A DNA stretch of 64,000 nt, taken from contig WPIO01000046.1 of the NCBI GenBank assembly GCA_009760855.2, positions 1,855,501-1,919,500 of the forward strand, written 5' to 3'. This stretch comes from Cristatella mucedo (Eukaryota; Bryozoa; Phylactolaemata; Cristatellidae). Each line of letters starts with the position of its first letter. Position 1 is the stretch's first letter. This document shows, in pieces, positions 20,640 to 31,589 of the stretch. Below the pieces are notes generated by a model. That model did not search any database and had not been told where the DNA came from. It saw only the letters and a program-made list of their open reading frames with translations. A program made the translations under genes and the position numbers.

Positions 20640-22600
20640 TGCAATACTCGATAATAAATGTATGAAATGGCATCGAAATTTTCGGATTACATTTAAAGTT
20701 TTAGAATTTGTGTGTGCAATTATGCCGTGAGAAGTAAAGTTTCTCGTAGCCAATTGATGGATTATTTTGAAACGTCGTAATGAATTGCAGGATTTTCCCG
20801 AAGATTGCTGTTCATTGCTAGATGTTGAGCGAACATATTGGGTTGAAATGAAAGGAGAGCACTTCAAAAGCAGTGCGCTTTCACACCCAATGTATAACTT
20901 AAACTTTGCACAGCCTATTTGTGGTCGATTTGCGGCAGATTGAAGAAAGTTGCTGCATTGGTAATGGCCATTTCCGGCGATTGCAATCCACTGACCGAGA
21001 GCTAGCTCAAACCATGGAGCACCCGAAATAGATTATAACTCAGAGAAATTCTAATGAGAGCATCGCCCAGAAACTTCCCATCTAATTGTAACAGCGAGCT
21101 ATGGATTGCCGTATTTTCCCGGGCCATTGCTATTGATTGCCATCCATTACTCGAAATTCTATATGCGCTATTGGTTGAAAGATTTGGTTGCACTTTAAAC
21201 AAAGTTTGCTGTGATATGCAAGAAAAGTTTGAGCTTGGGAAAGTCACTGTGCGGTAATTTTTGACGGATCGTAATAGATTGTCGTATTGGCCCCTGCCAT
21301 AGCAGTCGATTGCCGTGCATTTTTGACAATTAACGTGCAAAATAGCTTGAAAGTTCTACGATTTCACCTTCAGCATTAAGAAATGTCAACTTTGATGACA
21401 ATTGGCACTTCGTGCAGCCAATTTGTGTCCGATGTGCCACGGATTGTAGTGGATCGCTGCTTCGAGCCGAGCCGTAGATTGACATGCGTTGCCCGAGATT
21501 GTCTCCGAGCGAAATCGGTTAAAATGACTCGTTGAATATAAACAGTCTGCTTTGAAATATGCATTCAAAATTGGAGCATTTCGAAACAAATTTTGGGGCC
21601 TTTTGCATCAGATTGCTGTAGATTGTGGTATTTAGCCGGGCCATTGCAGTTTATTACCATACATTTCTGCAGTGAAATTGTGGGATTATGCAATAACCGA
21701 AGATTAGAGCAACGTGCAGTCACTATTGGAGCTTTTAAGTTACGCATTCTGGTCGTTTTGTGGCAGGTTGCGATGGATTGACGTACTGGCCCGGGTCATT
21801 GCAATCGATTGCTTTACATTGCTGCAGAATGGTTGATGCAATTAGGGTGAGATTATGCGAGTAAACAGTAACCGAAGAGTAGAGCAGCGTGATTTACAGT
21901 GGATTAGCGTGGGTTGAGGTATTTCCCCTGGTCATTTCGGGTGATTGCCGATAATTCCCAGAGTGCGCTAACGCACAACTTTTTTTTTATTTCAAGTGGA
22001 TGTGCACAAAATACAGTACGCTTTAATATGCGATAAAAACTGGAGCTCGGCGCAATCTATTTATAGTCGTTTTATGGTAGATGCGGTTGGTTGGAGTGGA
22101 TTGGGGTGTTGGCCCGGGCTATTGCAGTCGATTGCAGCGCGTTGCACGAGAACGGCCGTGCCAGTGCAAGTGAGATTTCTTTAGTACAATTGCCGCAGAG
22201 TGTACTGTCATTTGCAATGTAAAATGCTGTTGGTTTCGGTATTGGCCAGGGCCACTGCAATGTTATATCAGCGGACTTCGTGAAAACGTATGAGCGGAAT
22301 CGCGAGAAAATTTCTGGATACATTTTGCCGTAGTTTGATATTTTAAGCTTTTTAGACCATTGCGTAGCTGTTTTGTGTAGATTTGAAGGGAACTAAAAAG
22401 GATTGCCGTACATGCCTCCGGCGTTGAAGCTCATTTGCATAAGTACGCGTGCGCACAGTGAAAGGAAATTTGGTGGATAGTTAAAATCGTACGTGTACTA
22501 CAATATACGCCGAAAATTTGAGCTCAGCAACGCCCAATGTCTGGTCGATTTTTAACCTAATTAGAGTGGATAGCGGTAATTCGTCGAACTCAGCCCGCCA
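20640..22600. repeat. Diverged tandem array, period ~130-190 bp
   Basis: The motif GGATTGCCGTATTTTCCCGG with CCATTGCNNTNGATTGCC recurs in the same order near 20785, 20960, 21106, 21268, 21447, 21620, 21770, 21905, 22097 and 22230. Between the cores lie related segments (TTTGTGGTCGATTTGCGGCA near 20920, TTTATAGTCGTTTTATGGTA near 22060, and similar). About ten to twelve units are visible, all strongly diverged from each other. No protein frame follows the period, so it is not a coding repeat. It looks like an ancient satellite or minisatellite block. Confidence 0.8.
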
Positions 22601-23040
22601 CTTTCCGCGTCGTATTTGAGGCTGTGAGCCGCTGCGGGCCTCGAGCTCAGACTCAACGGCGTAACCGACCGAGTTGATCGCAGGTCCGTTGAATGCTAAG
22701 CCGAAGAGCTCGGCGGTGGCTGCGAGCACTCATCGGAATAGGTCGACTTTACAGTCTCAATAGGGGCTGCGGTTGCTGCTGACGTATTGTGTCTCTGACG
22801 AATCTCGAGGATTTCTCTACTTCTACCGAAATCTGTATGAAGCAAGCGAAAGGTAGTGAGTAATTCTTAATCGGAAACAGCACTTTAAGAATGGATTCAT
22901 TGCCCGCTGAGCAAATAAATTTTTTGCGGAGTTCGTAATCAAGCGGGTCCTTGATTGACGCGAAATCGCACGTCGACGGCTCGGTCGAATGCGGGCCTCG
23001 AGCTCTTTAATAGAGTCGCCATTCTAGAGCTGCTGGTCCA
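22601..23040. other. GC-rich unassigned stretch
   Basis: GC content rises sharply against the array to the left. No recognised feature. It could be the decayed continuation of the gag-containing element to the right. Confidence 0.3.
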
Positions 23041-23540
23041 ATAGCTATTTATATCTTTCTCGTATGAGAAAGCGCGTAGGAACGAAGTGCGAGCTCATGA
23101 GGTCTGCCATCTGCTGAATGTTCAAATTGTCGACATCGGGCGCGGGCGTCGGCTGCGAAGCGTAGCTCGATAGCAATTGCAGTAGTGTCGGCGACTGGCT
23201 GACGAGAAGTACTCGTGCGCAAGTTTTCCGTCGGGCACGGAATTGGGCCCCCCGAAGACGTTGAGCCAGGCCCAGTAGTCTATTCACAGCTGAGCGGTTG
23301 AATCGAAAGCTGCGAAAGTAGGGGTCACCGCTTGATAACCGGCTCGCGGTGCTGCTGCTGGCTGCTCGCACCTGTTAACAGGGAAAGCAGAATGTGGATT
23401 TGCTTCTCGTGCTGGTCGTTCGTTTGCCTCGCCCGTTCCTTTTGATGCCTCTGCTCCTCGAGCTGTCGCTGGCGCCGAAGGAGTTCTACTGTCTTCCTCT
23501 CGGCCTCGTACTCAGCTGTAGCTAGCCAGGAGTGTGCCGC
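23041..23540 (-). pseudogene. gag: Ty3/Gypsy-type gag fragment, broken
   Basis: The minus strand first encodes a charged coiled-coil segment of ~45 residues rich in R, Q, E and K (23540 to about 23370, with ELLRRQRQLEEQRHQKERAR). A frame change follows, then a gag core with VSQSPTLLQLLSSYASQ, LNIQQMADLMSSHFVPTRF and IRERYK (23045-23250). This order and the QSP...LL...DL motifs fit retrotransposon gag proteins, in which a tryptophan-containing segment would follow ERYK; here a stop comes at once. Part of the core (NSVPDGKLA) lies in another frame, so at least two frameshifts are present. No pol region was found downstream. Confidence 0.65.
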
Positions 23541-23689
23541 GTCGGGGCCCCGAGGAATTCGCTATGCAGCTAATTCGGCGTCGTGCACGCTCGTGCAGCC
23601 TCGCGTTTGCTAAGGACGCAGTGCTTATGGCAGGCTGTTCATGGTCGCCAGCGTATGCTTACATTTACGTTGAATAAACACTCTTTTAC

Positions 23690-24180
23690 TTATCTTTTCT
23701 ATTTAGAGTTTCTTTCGAATACCTGAATACTAAACCCTAAACCCTCAGGCCGAAGCTGGGTGAGTCGGGGCGGGCCTCTGCTGATTAATAGCAGTTGCTG
23801 GTCAAACGGGCGGACAAACTGCCTCTTGATTGGCCCGTTCTGGTACCGCCAGAAGGCTTGATTGAATGGCCATCGCACGAGGTAGACCCATTCGGGCAAT
23901 GCCCGAAGGCTCGTCGCCCATCGCATGTTGCCGTGTAGTAGTAGGCACTGCAAAACACTGGTCAATGTGTCGAGTAGTTACAATGTTTATTATACGATAA
24001 ATGCCAAGACGCCGTGGACGAAAGTAACGCACCAATCAGCAACCGGGTAAATGTGCCGTTTGCGATACTGGAATATATAGCTCACGGCATCCAGTAGCGA
24101 GCAGTTAGAAACCAAAAACAAGTACAGCATTTTGGGCATATACGTTGGATGGGTATTCAAGTCACGCGACCACAAGTCTC
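23690..24180 (-). repeat. LTR-like dispersed repeat, copy 2
   Basis: It shares the ordered core described for 18760-19260. On the minus strand it has a CCAAT-type block (GGGCCAATCAAGAGGCAG), a TATATA near 24075 and AATAAA near 23987, and it lies directly 5' of the gag fragment in the same orientation, where a 5' LTR would sit. The plus strand at 23731 carries two TAAACCC units. Exact TG...CA ends could not be fixed. Confidence 0.45.
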
Positions 24181-24954
24181 GCTGTGTAGCTCATTCTAGC
24201 AGAGCCATCTGCATTCGAGGCTCGCTGTGAGGGGCTAGACAGACGCAGCGGAGAGGCGTGGTCAGCCCGTCGACCGTGGCCGAGTGGCGTAGCTACATCG
24301 TAACGTAGCATGTAAGCATGCAACTCCTCGTGCTAAGTTATGTTTGCTTAGCTACTTGCCTCGCTTTGGAAATTTTTCGACAAGGGTGAGTTTTAGCCAA
24401 AATGTTACGGTCGTCATTTTGCCCGAGCAGTTTTTCCACAGCAAGCTTTGTCCTGCTGCCTTCCGCTCTGTCGCTAGTTCTGATGCGTTTATCCCCCAGC
24501 ATCTAGGATCCTCTCGCATTCATCTTTCCGCTCAGCCTAAGGCTTGGTCACGTGTCGCGGGTGCCACTGCGGCACGAGGTCTGAAAACGCGGACTTCATA
24601 TTGCGGTTCCTGCTACCAAAAAATCTGCTCGAGACTCTCGCCGCCGAAACGATCGAAGTTTTCCGAAAAAACCCACTAATCGTTCAGCATTGAACTGCAT
24701 CGGCTCCTTATCAGGAATGCGCCCGAAAGCAGGTGTAACAGGCTAGAGCATACCCCCAGGTCGGAGTCTAGCCAGGTTTAGGCTACATCTAGGCCAAACT
24801 ATACCCCACGGTATCAGCAGTTTGGAGCGATGCACGCGTGCATCTTTTTTTTTTTTTTTGGTTGACAAATCCGCGCCGGCGCCGACCCCGCCACCTCATT
24901 CTCCGCTCGCCCCCGTTGCTATCGTAGGGCATTCGTTACTCCAAATCTCTCACC
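24181..24954. other. Unassigned stretch
   Basis: A T run lies at 24846-24859. No gene or repeat recognised. Confidence 0.3.
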
Positions 24955-24959
24955 TGTCT

Positions 24960-25105
24960 CGTCTTTTCTGCAAACCACTTGTTAAGGCGCTCCCCCTGAC
25001 CGAGGTCAGGCCGAGGTCGAGGGCTCGAGGGCCCGCGGCGTATGGGAAGCGCCGGAATAGAGAGATTAAGTTCTCTCGCTGTACATATGAATTGCATTAT
25101 ATTTT
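24960..25105 (+). mobile_element. SINE-A copy
   Basis: Contains GAGGTCGAGGGCTCGAGGGC (B-box), then AGAGATTAAGTTCTCTCGCT and a GTACATATGAATTG end. The head is shortened. Confidence 0.65.
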
Positions 25106-25237
25106 TTGGGTCAGCGGATACCACAGCAGCAGCAGCAGCGCCTAATGAGTTGGTGAGCAGCAGCAGCGCCCGTTTGTAAAGCGGAGTGGTGTGAGTCCGG
25201 CTGGGGGCGGAAAAACACTGCGGCAAGGCCACGCTTG

Positions 25238-25240
<3 letters not shown>

Positions 25241-25326
<86 letters not shown>

Positions 25327-25330
25327 GAGT
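25241..25330. repeat. (GA)n microsatellite
   Basis: About 90 bp of almost pure GA dinucleotides with one C interruption near 25313. Confidence 0.97.
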
Positions 25331-26049
25331 ATCATGACGGTATGGCATAAACAGGCAATTTGGTTTTCACTTCTCATGCGTTTCATTTTATATTAGATCA
25401 AGCAATTTTTTCTTTTTCGTAATCTGCTTCACATCACTGTGTTGCAAATGCCGGCACTACAAGGTTTGCATGGAGCTAAAGAACCGCATAGTAACCGCAC
25501 TGATAAAGATTTCGGAAGAGCGGCAGCTCAATAGGCAAATGACCTGCTAACACCGTTTCCACTAGCTGAGGTCAGAAGCGCACGTGCAGTAAGATTTGGT
25601 AGTGGGCAGCTGGTTCGGCGGAGCCGAGAGCCGGTAGACCGGATGTCGTGCCTACTGACTACTAATGTCGGCCGCAGGAAATGAAACGGTGGCGGCGCCG
25701 GCATTATGGCGCAAGCGGCGCATGCAGGCGAGTTCTTCGCATGTGAGTTTGCGGTAGATTCAGCCTGCTGTGAACGAAGCTTCGCTTTTAGGTCACACGA
25801 TATTGCTATCGGGTCATACTGTGTGTACAGCTGAAGAAAATGCGTCAAAGGTTCTTCGCAGCTGCTAAAGAGTTCGCACGCCAGTGCGTAAAGCGGGAAT
25901 TACGACTGGACACTCGCCGCCCGCAGTTGCATCTGCACAGATGCGCTCTTACGATGCCTCTAACTCTTAAATACAGGGCTGCCTCGAGCTGACTAAAAAA
26001 CAGTCTTTAAGTCTATGCCATGAAAAAAATCGTGGCGTGTTAAAGGTAA
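25331..26049. other. Unassigned stretch
   Basis: No recognisable gene, RNA or repeat. Confidence 0.3.
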
Positions 26050-26405
26050 GCAGCTAGGCGGATAGACAAGTTCTGCGACCGCGCGAGTGCTCGAGTGGTC
26101 TGCATTCGATGCTGCCGCTATGGCAGGTTTGACTTTGCGTCTTAGTCAAACAGCAGAAATTCAGCGACTCTGGCGCTGAATAGGTGAGCACGTAACGTAG
26201 ACGTTGCAATCGCCACATCGAATCATCTCTGACCGACATGCACTGACTCCACATCAAACAGCTCGTCGGCTTTGAGGTTGTGTTACTCACTTTGAGGTTC
26301 CTTCATTCTCTTGCTCCAGCCTACCTACCCAGACTACTTCCCAATCAAGCTTGTGCAACGCCGAACTCTCTCTGGGAAATGACGACGGGTGGGCTTCGCC
26401 ACTAC
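26050..26405 (+). mobile_element. Decayed LINE RT C-terminal fragment, part 1
   Basis: Readable remnants are CRHIESSLTDMH, the VGFEVVLLTLRFLHSLAPAYL block (26270-26330) and LLPNQA. The next LINE segment (GDRAFS.HAAQVRNSLS) appears at 27710, after the GC-rich repeat, so the two are probably halves of one element. Confidence 0.6.
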
Positions 26406-26509
26406 TGAAGCTCGTCGCCCACTACCGACTAGCCTTAGGAGAGCCGTACAAGTAGGTCACTCGCCTAGGGCGTTCTAGGCACAATCTTACCTATTGTTAC
26501 CTTGAGGAA

Positions 26510-27560
26510 CACTAGTTCGTCGGTGTGCGCCGGATCGAGTCGCAAATCACTAATAAGGGATTTTTTACCGAACATTAATCGCATGCACACAAGGTCGCTG
26601 TGCGTCTCGTTCAGTCTTATCGTCACACTCCTCACAAGCTCTCACCGACAAACACTTTTAGGGGGAAACAACTCCCTGTACTTAGGCCACCCACTTAGAT
26701 GGAGGGCCCGAACTAGCGATGTCGGTTAAGGCATGTGGTGGTCTCAGCAGAAATCTCCGATGACCCCTGATCGTCGCTTCGCCAGACCCTAACGCCTCAT
26801 CAGAGACATAAGGTTCCGCTCTCACCTTACTCGAAGGCGAGTACACTTAGGGGTGTTTCGCTAAACGACAATAATTATTCCCACCACCTCCTCGCCGTAG
26901 TCGGGTAGCCCTAATTCTACATTATAGCGCCAAATCCCTGGCCGGGACCGAGCACGAACACACACACACACACGCGCGCGCACACACACGCACACACACA
27001 CAATGCGAGCCACGAGCGCTATGCGAACGTATTCGGCGGCGGAGTTCGCCGAATTATCCTCGTGGCGCTGGCTCTTGCTGACTGTCGATTGCTGGCGTGA
27101 ATATGCCGGCCCACCTCCCTAGTTCTAACAGAAACGAGTCCGGCAACGATCGTACGTTTGGCGGCGGCTGGGGCGACGACGACGACGGGCAAGCTCCGCC
27201 GGCTTGTTTTTGAATAGCAATAGCCGGGCAGTAGGATTGAGAGCTCAGTGGCGTTAAGTGTGGCACTGCGGATCTCTACCTCTCTACCGCAATGAATTAC
27301 TACCGTCGCTCGACAACCGACGAGCGACCGCGTCCAGCTCAAATGCCAAAAAGAATGTTCCAGACAATTCCTTTCAACTGAGTTACGGTCGAGGATGACT
27401 GACTAGTCGATATCGATCGGCCGCTCCTGCAGAGCAGCGCTGATGCCACAGACGAATATGCCAAGGTTTGCTCTTGAGCTCCCCCCCCCCGCTCGCTCCA
27501 AACCGTCGCGACGACTGTTTTACCACAACAGCTTCATCCTCTCGCTCACTGCTCGAGGAC
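26510..27560. repeat. GC-rich dispersed repeat R, copy 1
   Basis: Collinear with the copy at 28930-29335 plus 30993-31540. Shared landmarks in order: CGCTGTGCGTCTCG, CACACTCCTCACA, AGGGGGAAACAACTCC, CCAAATCCCTGGCCGGGACC, CGTATTCGGCGGCGG, ACGAGTCCGGCAAC and CTGCTCGAGGACAAAAGCG. It includes a (CA)n/(CG)n tract at 26957-27002. No protein is encoded. It separates two halves of a decayed LINE. Confidence 0.6.
26957..27002. repeat. (CA)n microsatellite
   Basis: CA/CG alternating purine-pyrimidine run of about 45 bp. Confidence 0.9.
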
Positions 27561-27639
27561 AAAAGCGTTTTTCAGCGAGCAGTTTCGGTGAGCCCTATAG
27601 TGAAGTCAAGACTGGCGAGAGATACACTACACCAGGCAT

Positions 27640-27860
27640 TTCACCACCGCTCCTTTGACACACGTCGTTCGGATGTTCTTTCTTCTAAGCAATGCCTAAT
27701 CAATCCATAGGTGACCGCGCCTTTAGCTTGCACGCTGCCCAAGTCAGGAATTCACTCTCCATTAGCGTCACGATGTACCTGACCAGAAGATATTTAGAAA
27801 GTAGTAAAGAGGCACCCACTCCACCCAGCATTTGCTCGATCCCTATGAACTGATGTCGCA
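27640..27860 (+). mobile_element. Decayed LINE RT fragment, part 2
   Basis: GACCGCGCCTTTAG at 27712 and the following codons match the GDRAFSSYAPKAWNSLP block of other copies. It continues the fragment ending at 26405. Confidence 0.5.
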
Positions 27861-27943
27861 GAATCGCGGTCGCACTTCAATACATGGTACACGGTAGCTG
27901 AAACTGCAGTAATAAAGAGCGCCCTCACCTTAATTCAACAGTG

Positions 27944-27976
27944 CATGCATATCCTATGTCATGCATATCCTATGTC
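27944..27976. repeat. 16-bp tandem duplication
   Basis: ATGCATATCCTATGTC repeated twice without change. Confidence 0.85.
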
Positions 27977-28049
27977 ACGAAGCGTAGAGCAGTCTGTTCG
28001 GCAGCCTCGGAAGGCAGCATCACGTCCGATCCTTATCCAAGATCAGGAG

Positions 28050-28735
28050 CTGTCTTGCAAACAATTTAATTAGCTCCTTAGTTCTGTCTTGGCTTGATTA
28101 TTTTTGGCTGGGCTACCAAAGAAAGCAACTAGGCCACTGCTGCTGGCCGTGAATAAGGCGGCTGCAAGGCTAGTCGTCAAGTCCCAGAGGTTTGAGCACG
28201 TGTCTCCTCTGCTAAAAGATCCAGGGTGGCTGCCGGTTGAGCAACGGGTAACTAGCAAAGTTCTTACGCTGACCCACAAGGCCCGCCACGGCTTGGCTCC
28301 TTCGTACCTAGCTGAACTGCTGCACCATTTTCAGCCTCTCCACGCCCTCAAGTCCTGTATGGACAATAAACTAGCTGTTCCATTCCTTTGCTTAAAGACC
28401 TTTGGCGACAGAAGCTTTAGCTCTGCAGGTCCTAGACTGTGGAACTCGCTTCCACGATTCTTACGCAACGACAACTACTCTCCTGCGTCCGACTATGGCT
28501 CATCCTTTTCAGCGGTCCTGAGCTGCTACTTCCACGCTACTCACTACCTCAACTACTCTCCTGACTCTGCTGTGCTTCCCACTTTCTCTTTGTTGCGTGA
28601 GACGAAGTTTGTTGGCTACTGAATGCGTACCGAAAGCCGCTTAGGCTGTGAGTGCGCTATACAAAACTCTCCTGGGTAACAACGACATAGTCTTTATGGC
28701 TTTTTGGAGTTGCAGACAAAGATACATTACATTAC
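28050..28735 (+). mobile_element. LINE family 2, RT C-terminal part and 3' UTR
   Basis: The open frame 28104-28622 (172 codons) reads as an RT C-terminal region of a second family, with KSQRFEHVSPLLKDPGWLPV, VLTLTHKARHGLAPSYL and FGDRSFSSAGPRLWNSLP. Its 3' UTR has GCCGCTTAGGCTGTGAGTGC and CTATACAAAACTCTCCTGG and ends in an ATTAC-rich tail (28722-28748), unlike the ATT tail of the main family. It is 5' truncated. Confidence 0.8.
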
Positions 28736-28929
28736 ATTTCATTACATGTATCGGAAGGATGTACAAGCCGTAGCGTACAACCCACAGTACGACACCAGAG
28801 CACAACTGTAACGCCGAACGCTCTGTGGAGTAGGGGTAACCTACCGCTGACTGCGGTTCGGCGAGCGTCTACGCGAAATAAGCAGGCCGCCACGAAATGA
28901 CCGTTTCTGACGCTGAACTACTTATCGTT

Positions 28930-29335
28930 ACTAAAGGGGTCGTGAGTCCGCTGCTTGAATTAGAAAGAGACACACACAAATAGGGAATTTTACTGAGCTT
29001 TATTCACAAGCGCACAATCTCGCTGCGCGTCTAGTCTCGTCTCCACACTCCTCGCAGGTTCACGACAGCACAAGCACGCTTGCGGGGGAAATACGTCTCC
29101 GCACTCCGGCTACTTACGTCCATAGTGTGGAACGACACAAACAGACGGCGCCCGAACCGGAGCCTAGACTGGCTGGAGAACTAGGGCTCTGCTTCCACCG
29201 TGAAGGCGGGAGTACCTCACACACTACCGCAAGCACTCTGGCGGAGGAAACACGTCTCCGCACTTTGGCTACCCACGTTTCTAGTGGAGAACGACCCAAA
29301 TAGACGAAGGAGCCCAAACCACCGAAATAATTAAT
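28930..29335. repeat. GC-rich repeat R, copy 2, left part
   Basis: Matches 26540-26720 (TTTATTCACAAGCGCAC, CTCGCTGCGCGTCTAG, CACACTCCTCGCAGG). It also has an internal duplication: the block GGGGGAAATACGTCTCCGCA at 29082 recurs as GGAGGAAACACGTCTCCGCA at 29243. Minus-strand GAATAAAG near 29000 may be a poly(A) signal. The right part of this copy resumes after the LINE at 30993. Confidence 0.65.
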
Positions 29336-29348
29336 AATTAATAATTAA

Positions 29349-30990
29349 TATGTCATTAGCCTCAGGTCATGTTCCAGCACCTTTCAAAAAAGCTGTAGTC
29401 AGGCCACTTCTCAAGAAAGCTACACTAGACCAAGAGAACTTGAGCAACTACCGCCCAGTTTCCCTTCTACCATTCCTATCAAAGACACTGGAACGGATCG
29501 TGGTGGACCAGCTGAACTCGTATATCGAAACCTCACACCTTGCTAGTAAGTTCCAGTCTGGCTTTAGAGCTAATCACTCCACAGAGTCAGCATTGCTTCG
29601 GGTATACAACGACCTACTTAGGAATGCAGACATGGGTAGAGTGTTTGTGCTTGTTTTGCTCGATCTTTCGGCAGCTTTAGACACCATCGATCACAAAGTT
29701 CTTCTAGAGCGCCTCTAATCTCGCCTGGCCATCACTGGCACTGCTCTGCAGTGGTTCAGGTCCTATCTCAGTGGCAGACTCCAGAGTATTGACGTGAATG
29801 GACAAAGATCCTCTGAAGTACCTCTGAAATATGGAGTACCTCAGGGCTCAGTGCTAGGTCTGGGTCTTTTCATGGTTTATACTCTGCCTCTTGCTGATGT
29901 GATTGCCAAGCACAATTTAGGCTTTCACTTCTATGCGGATGACACTCAGTTGTACCTTTGCTTTGATGCCTCCCAGCTTTCGAGCACCTCAAATTCTCTC
30001 AACTCACTAGCTGCATGCATCGATAACAACCGCACATGGATGGCAGCAAATTTTCTAAAACTAAACGATGATAAAACTAACTTACTAGTAATGGGCAAAC
30101 CCAGTGTGATTCACAAATTGGAAAGGCTGACGCTCAAAATTGGCTCTGCCAGCACATCTCCAATTGAATCAGCTCGAAATCCAGGTGTCATATTCCAAAG
30201 CGACCTCTCGTTAGACGACCATATCAGCTCCACAGTCAAATCGGCCTATTTTCAGCTTCATAACATTGCTAAAATTCGGGCTTGTTTAGATAAAGATACC
30301 ACGTCCAAGTTGGTCCATGCATTCGTGACATCCCGTCTCGACTTCTGCAACTCACTGCTTACTGGCCTACCAGCATGTGCGATCAGGCGATTGCAGCTGG
30401 TGCAAAAATCGGCAGCTAGACTTGTCTGTCGTGAGCTTCGCAGTTGCCACGTTACTCCACTTCTCGCCGACCTGCACTGGCTACCAGTCAAGCAACGGAT
30501 TGACTTCAAGGTTTTGTCCCTCACTTTTAGGTCCCTTCATTCTATGGCTCCAGCCTATCTGTCAGATATACTACCCCATCAGGCCAAGCATCGTACGACC
30601 CACTTTTCGGAATCCAACAGTCTAGAAATACCTCGTACAAACCTTAAATCCTTTGGAGACCGTGCATTTAGTTCGCATGCTCCCAAAGCCTGGAACTCCC
30701 TCCCGACCTGCGTCAGAACATCCCCCGACCTGACCACATTTAAAAGGAACCTAAAAACACACCTATTTAGGACAGCATTTAGCGGGTCCCTGTGATTCGT
30801 CCTTGATGTGCTTATGCGTGCTGACACTGTGCATGCTGCCACTAACCACATTATTCATTTTGTTTGTTTTTCAAGCATGATTTTACTTACCATTCAATTG
30901 CATTTCACTTTGAAGCAAATGTAAAGCGCCTAGAGAGATTAGGTTCTCTGAGGGCGCTTTATCAAGTGAACTATTATTATTATTATTATA
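29349..30990 (+). mobile_element. Young LINE copy, RT region nearly intact
   Basis: The frame 29350-30795 covers most of the RT and the C-terminal region of an L2/CR1-like LINE and has only one stop, TAA at 29716-29718, where a sister copy at 51145 has TCA. RT motifs are visible: [25 protein letters not shown] (motif A), GVPQGSVLG and FYADDTQLY with the catalytic YADD near 29930. After the stop come a conserved 3' UTR and stem-loop AAGCGCC...GGCGCTT, then (ATT)n. The endonuclease is missing because of 5' truncation. The insertion splits the GC-rich repeat R. Confidence 0.93.
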
Positions 30991-30992
30991 AA

Positions 30993-31540
30993 TATCACAC
31001 ACCTCACCAAACTACTTTAGTTCGTATCGGCAAATCCTTATGCCACGACCGCGTGCGAGCGCACAAGCACAAAACACAAAAAGAAACGCCAAATACGACC
31101 TCGAGCGCGACACGATCGTATTCGGTGGCGTCCACCGAATCTTCTTGGCGCTCCTGTCCTGTCAATCGCCGGTGAACAGCCCGCCCTCCTCCCTCGCTTT
31201 CAGACACGAGTCCGGCAACTACCGGCGATGGCGTCGAAAATCACTCAAGAAGAGAACAGGAGCTGAACAAAAGACCCGGAGCGAGCGTCGCTCTGCTCTT
31301 AAATACCTAGCCGAGACGACGGGGTTGACAAGCCGGTCGATCTTAATCGCCTCACGATCCTACTACGACCGCTGCGCTCCCTTGCTCGCAGCTCGAGAAC
31401 ACATGTGCTCTTCAGCATCTCTCTCGTTCTCGCGGAAAACCGTCCATCATGACCGCTCCGTCCCAGAGGACGCAGGTGTTATTCAGCCACCTTTCTCGCT
31501 CTCACGGAAACCCGCCCAACAACTTTAAGACGGCCGGCAG
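30993..31540. repeat. GC-rich repeat R, copy 2, right part
   Basis: Continues 28930-29335 after the LINE. It matches 26915-27560: GGCAAATCCTTATGCCACGA, CGTATTCGGTGGCG, GAATCTTCTTGGCGCTC, ACGAGTCCGGCAACTACCGG and CTCACGATCCTACTACGACC. Minus-strand TATTTAAGAGC near 31300 resembles a TATA box, so an LTR in minus orientation is possible. Confidence 0.6.
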
Positions 31541-31589
31541 CGACAGCGACCTTGGGCCAGCGTTGTCCTATTCTTAACTTGCGAACCGG

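Noticed and set aside
23731-23746. Interstitial telomere repeat (TAAACCC twice)
   Set aside because: Only two units inside an LTR-like repeat; too short to mean a telomere.
25111-25386. Minus-strand Leu/Ser-rich frames at the first (GA)n tract
   Set aside because: Same artefact of a microsatellite.
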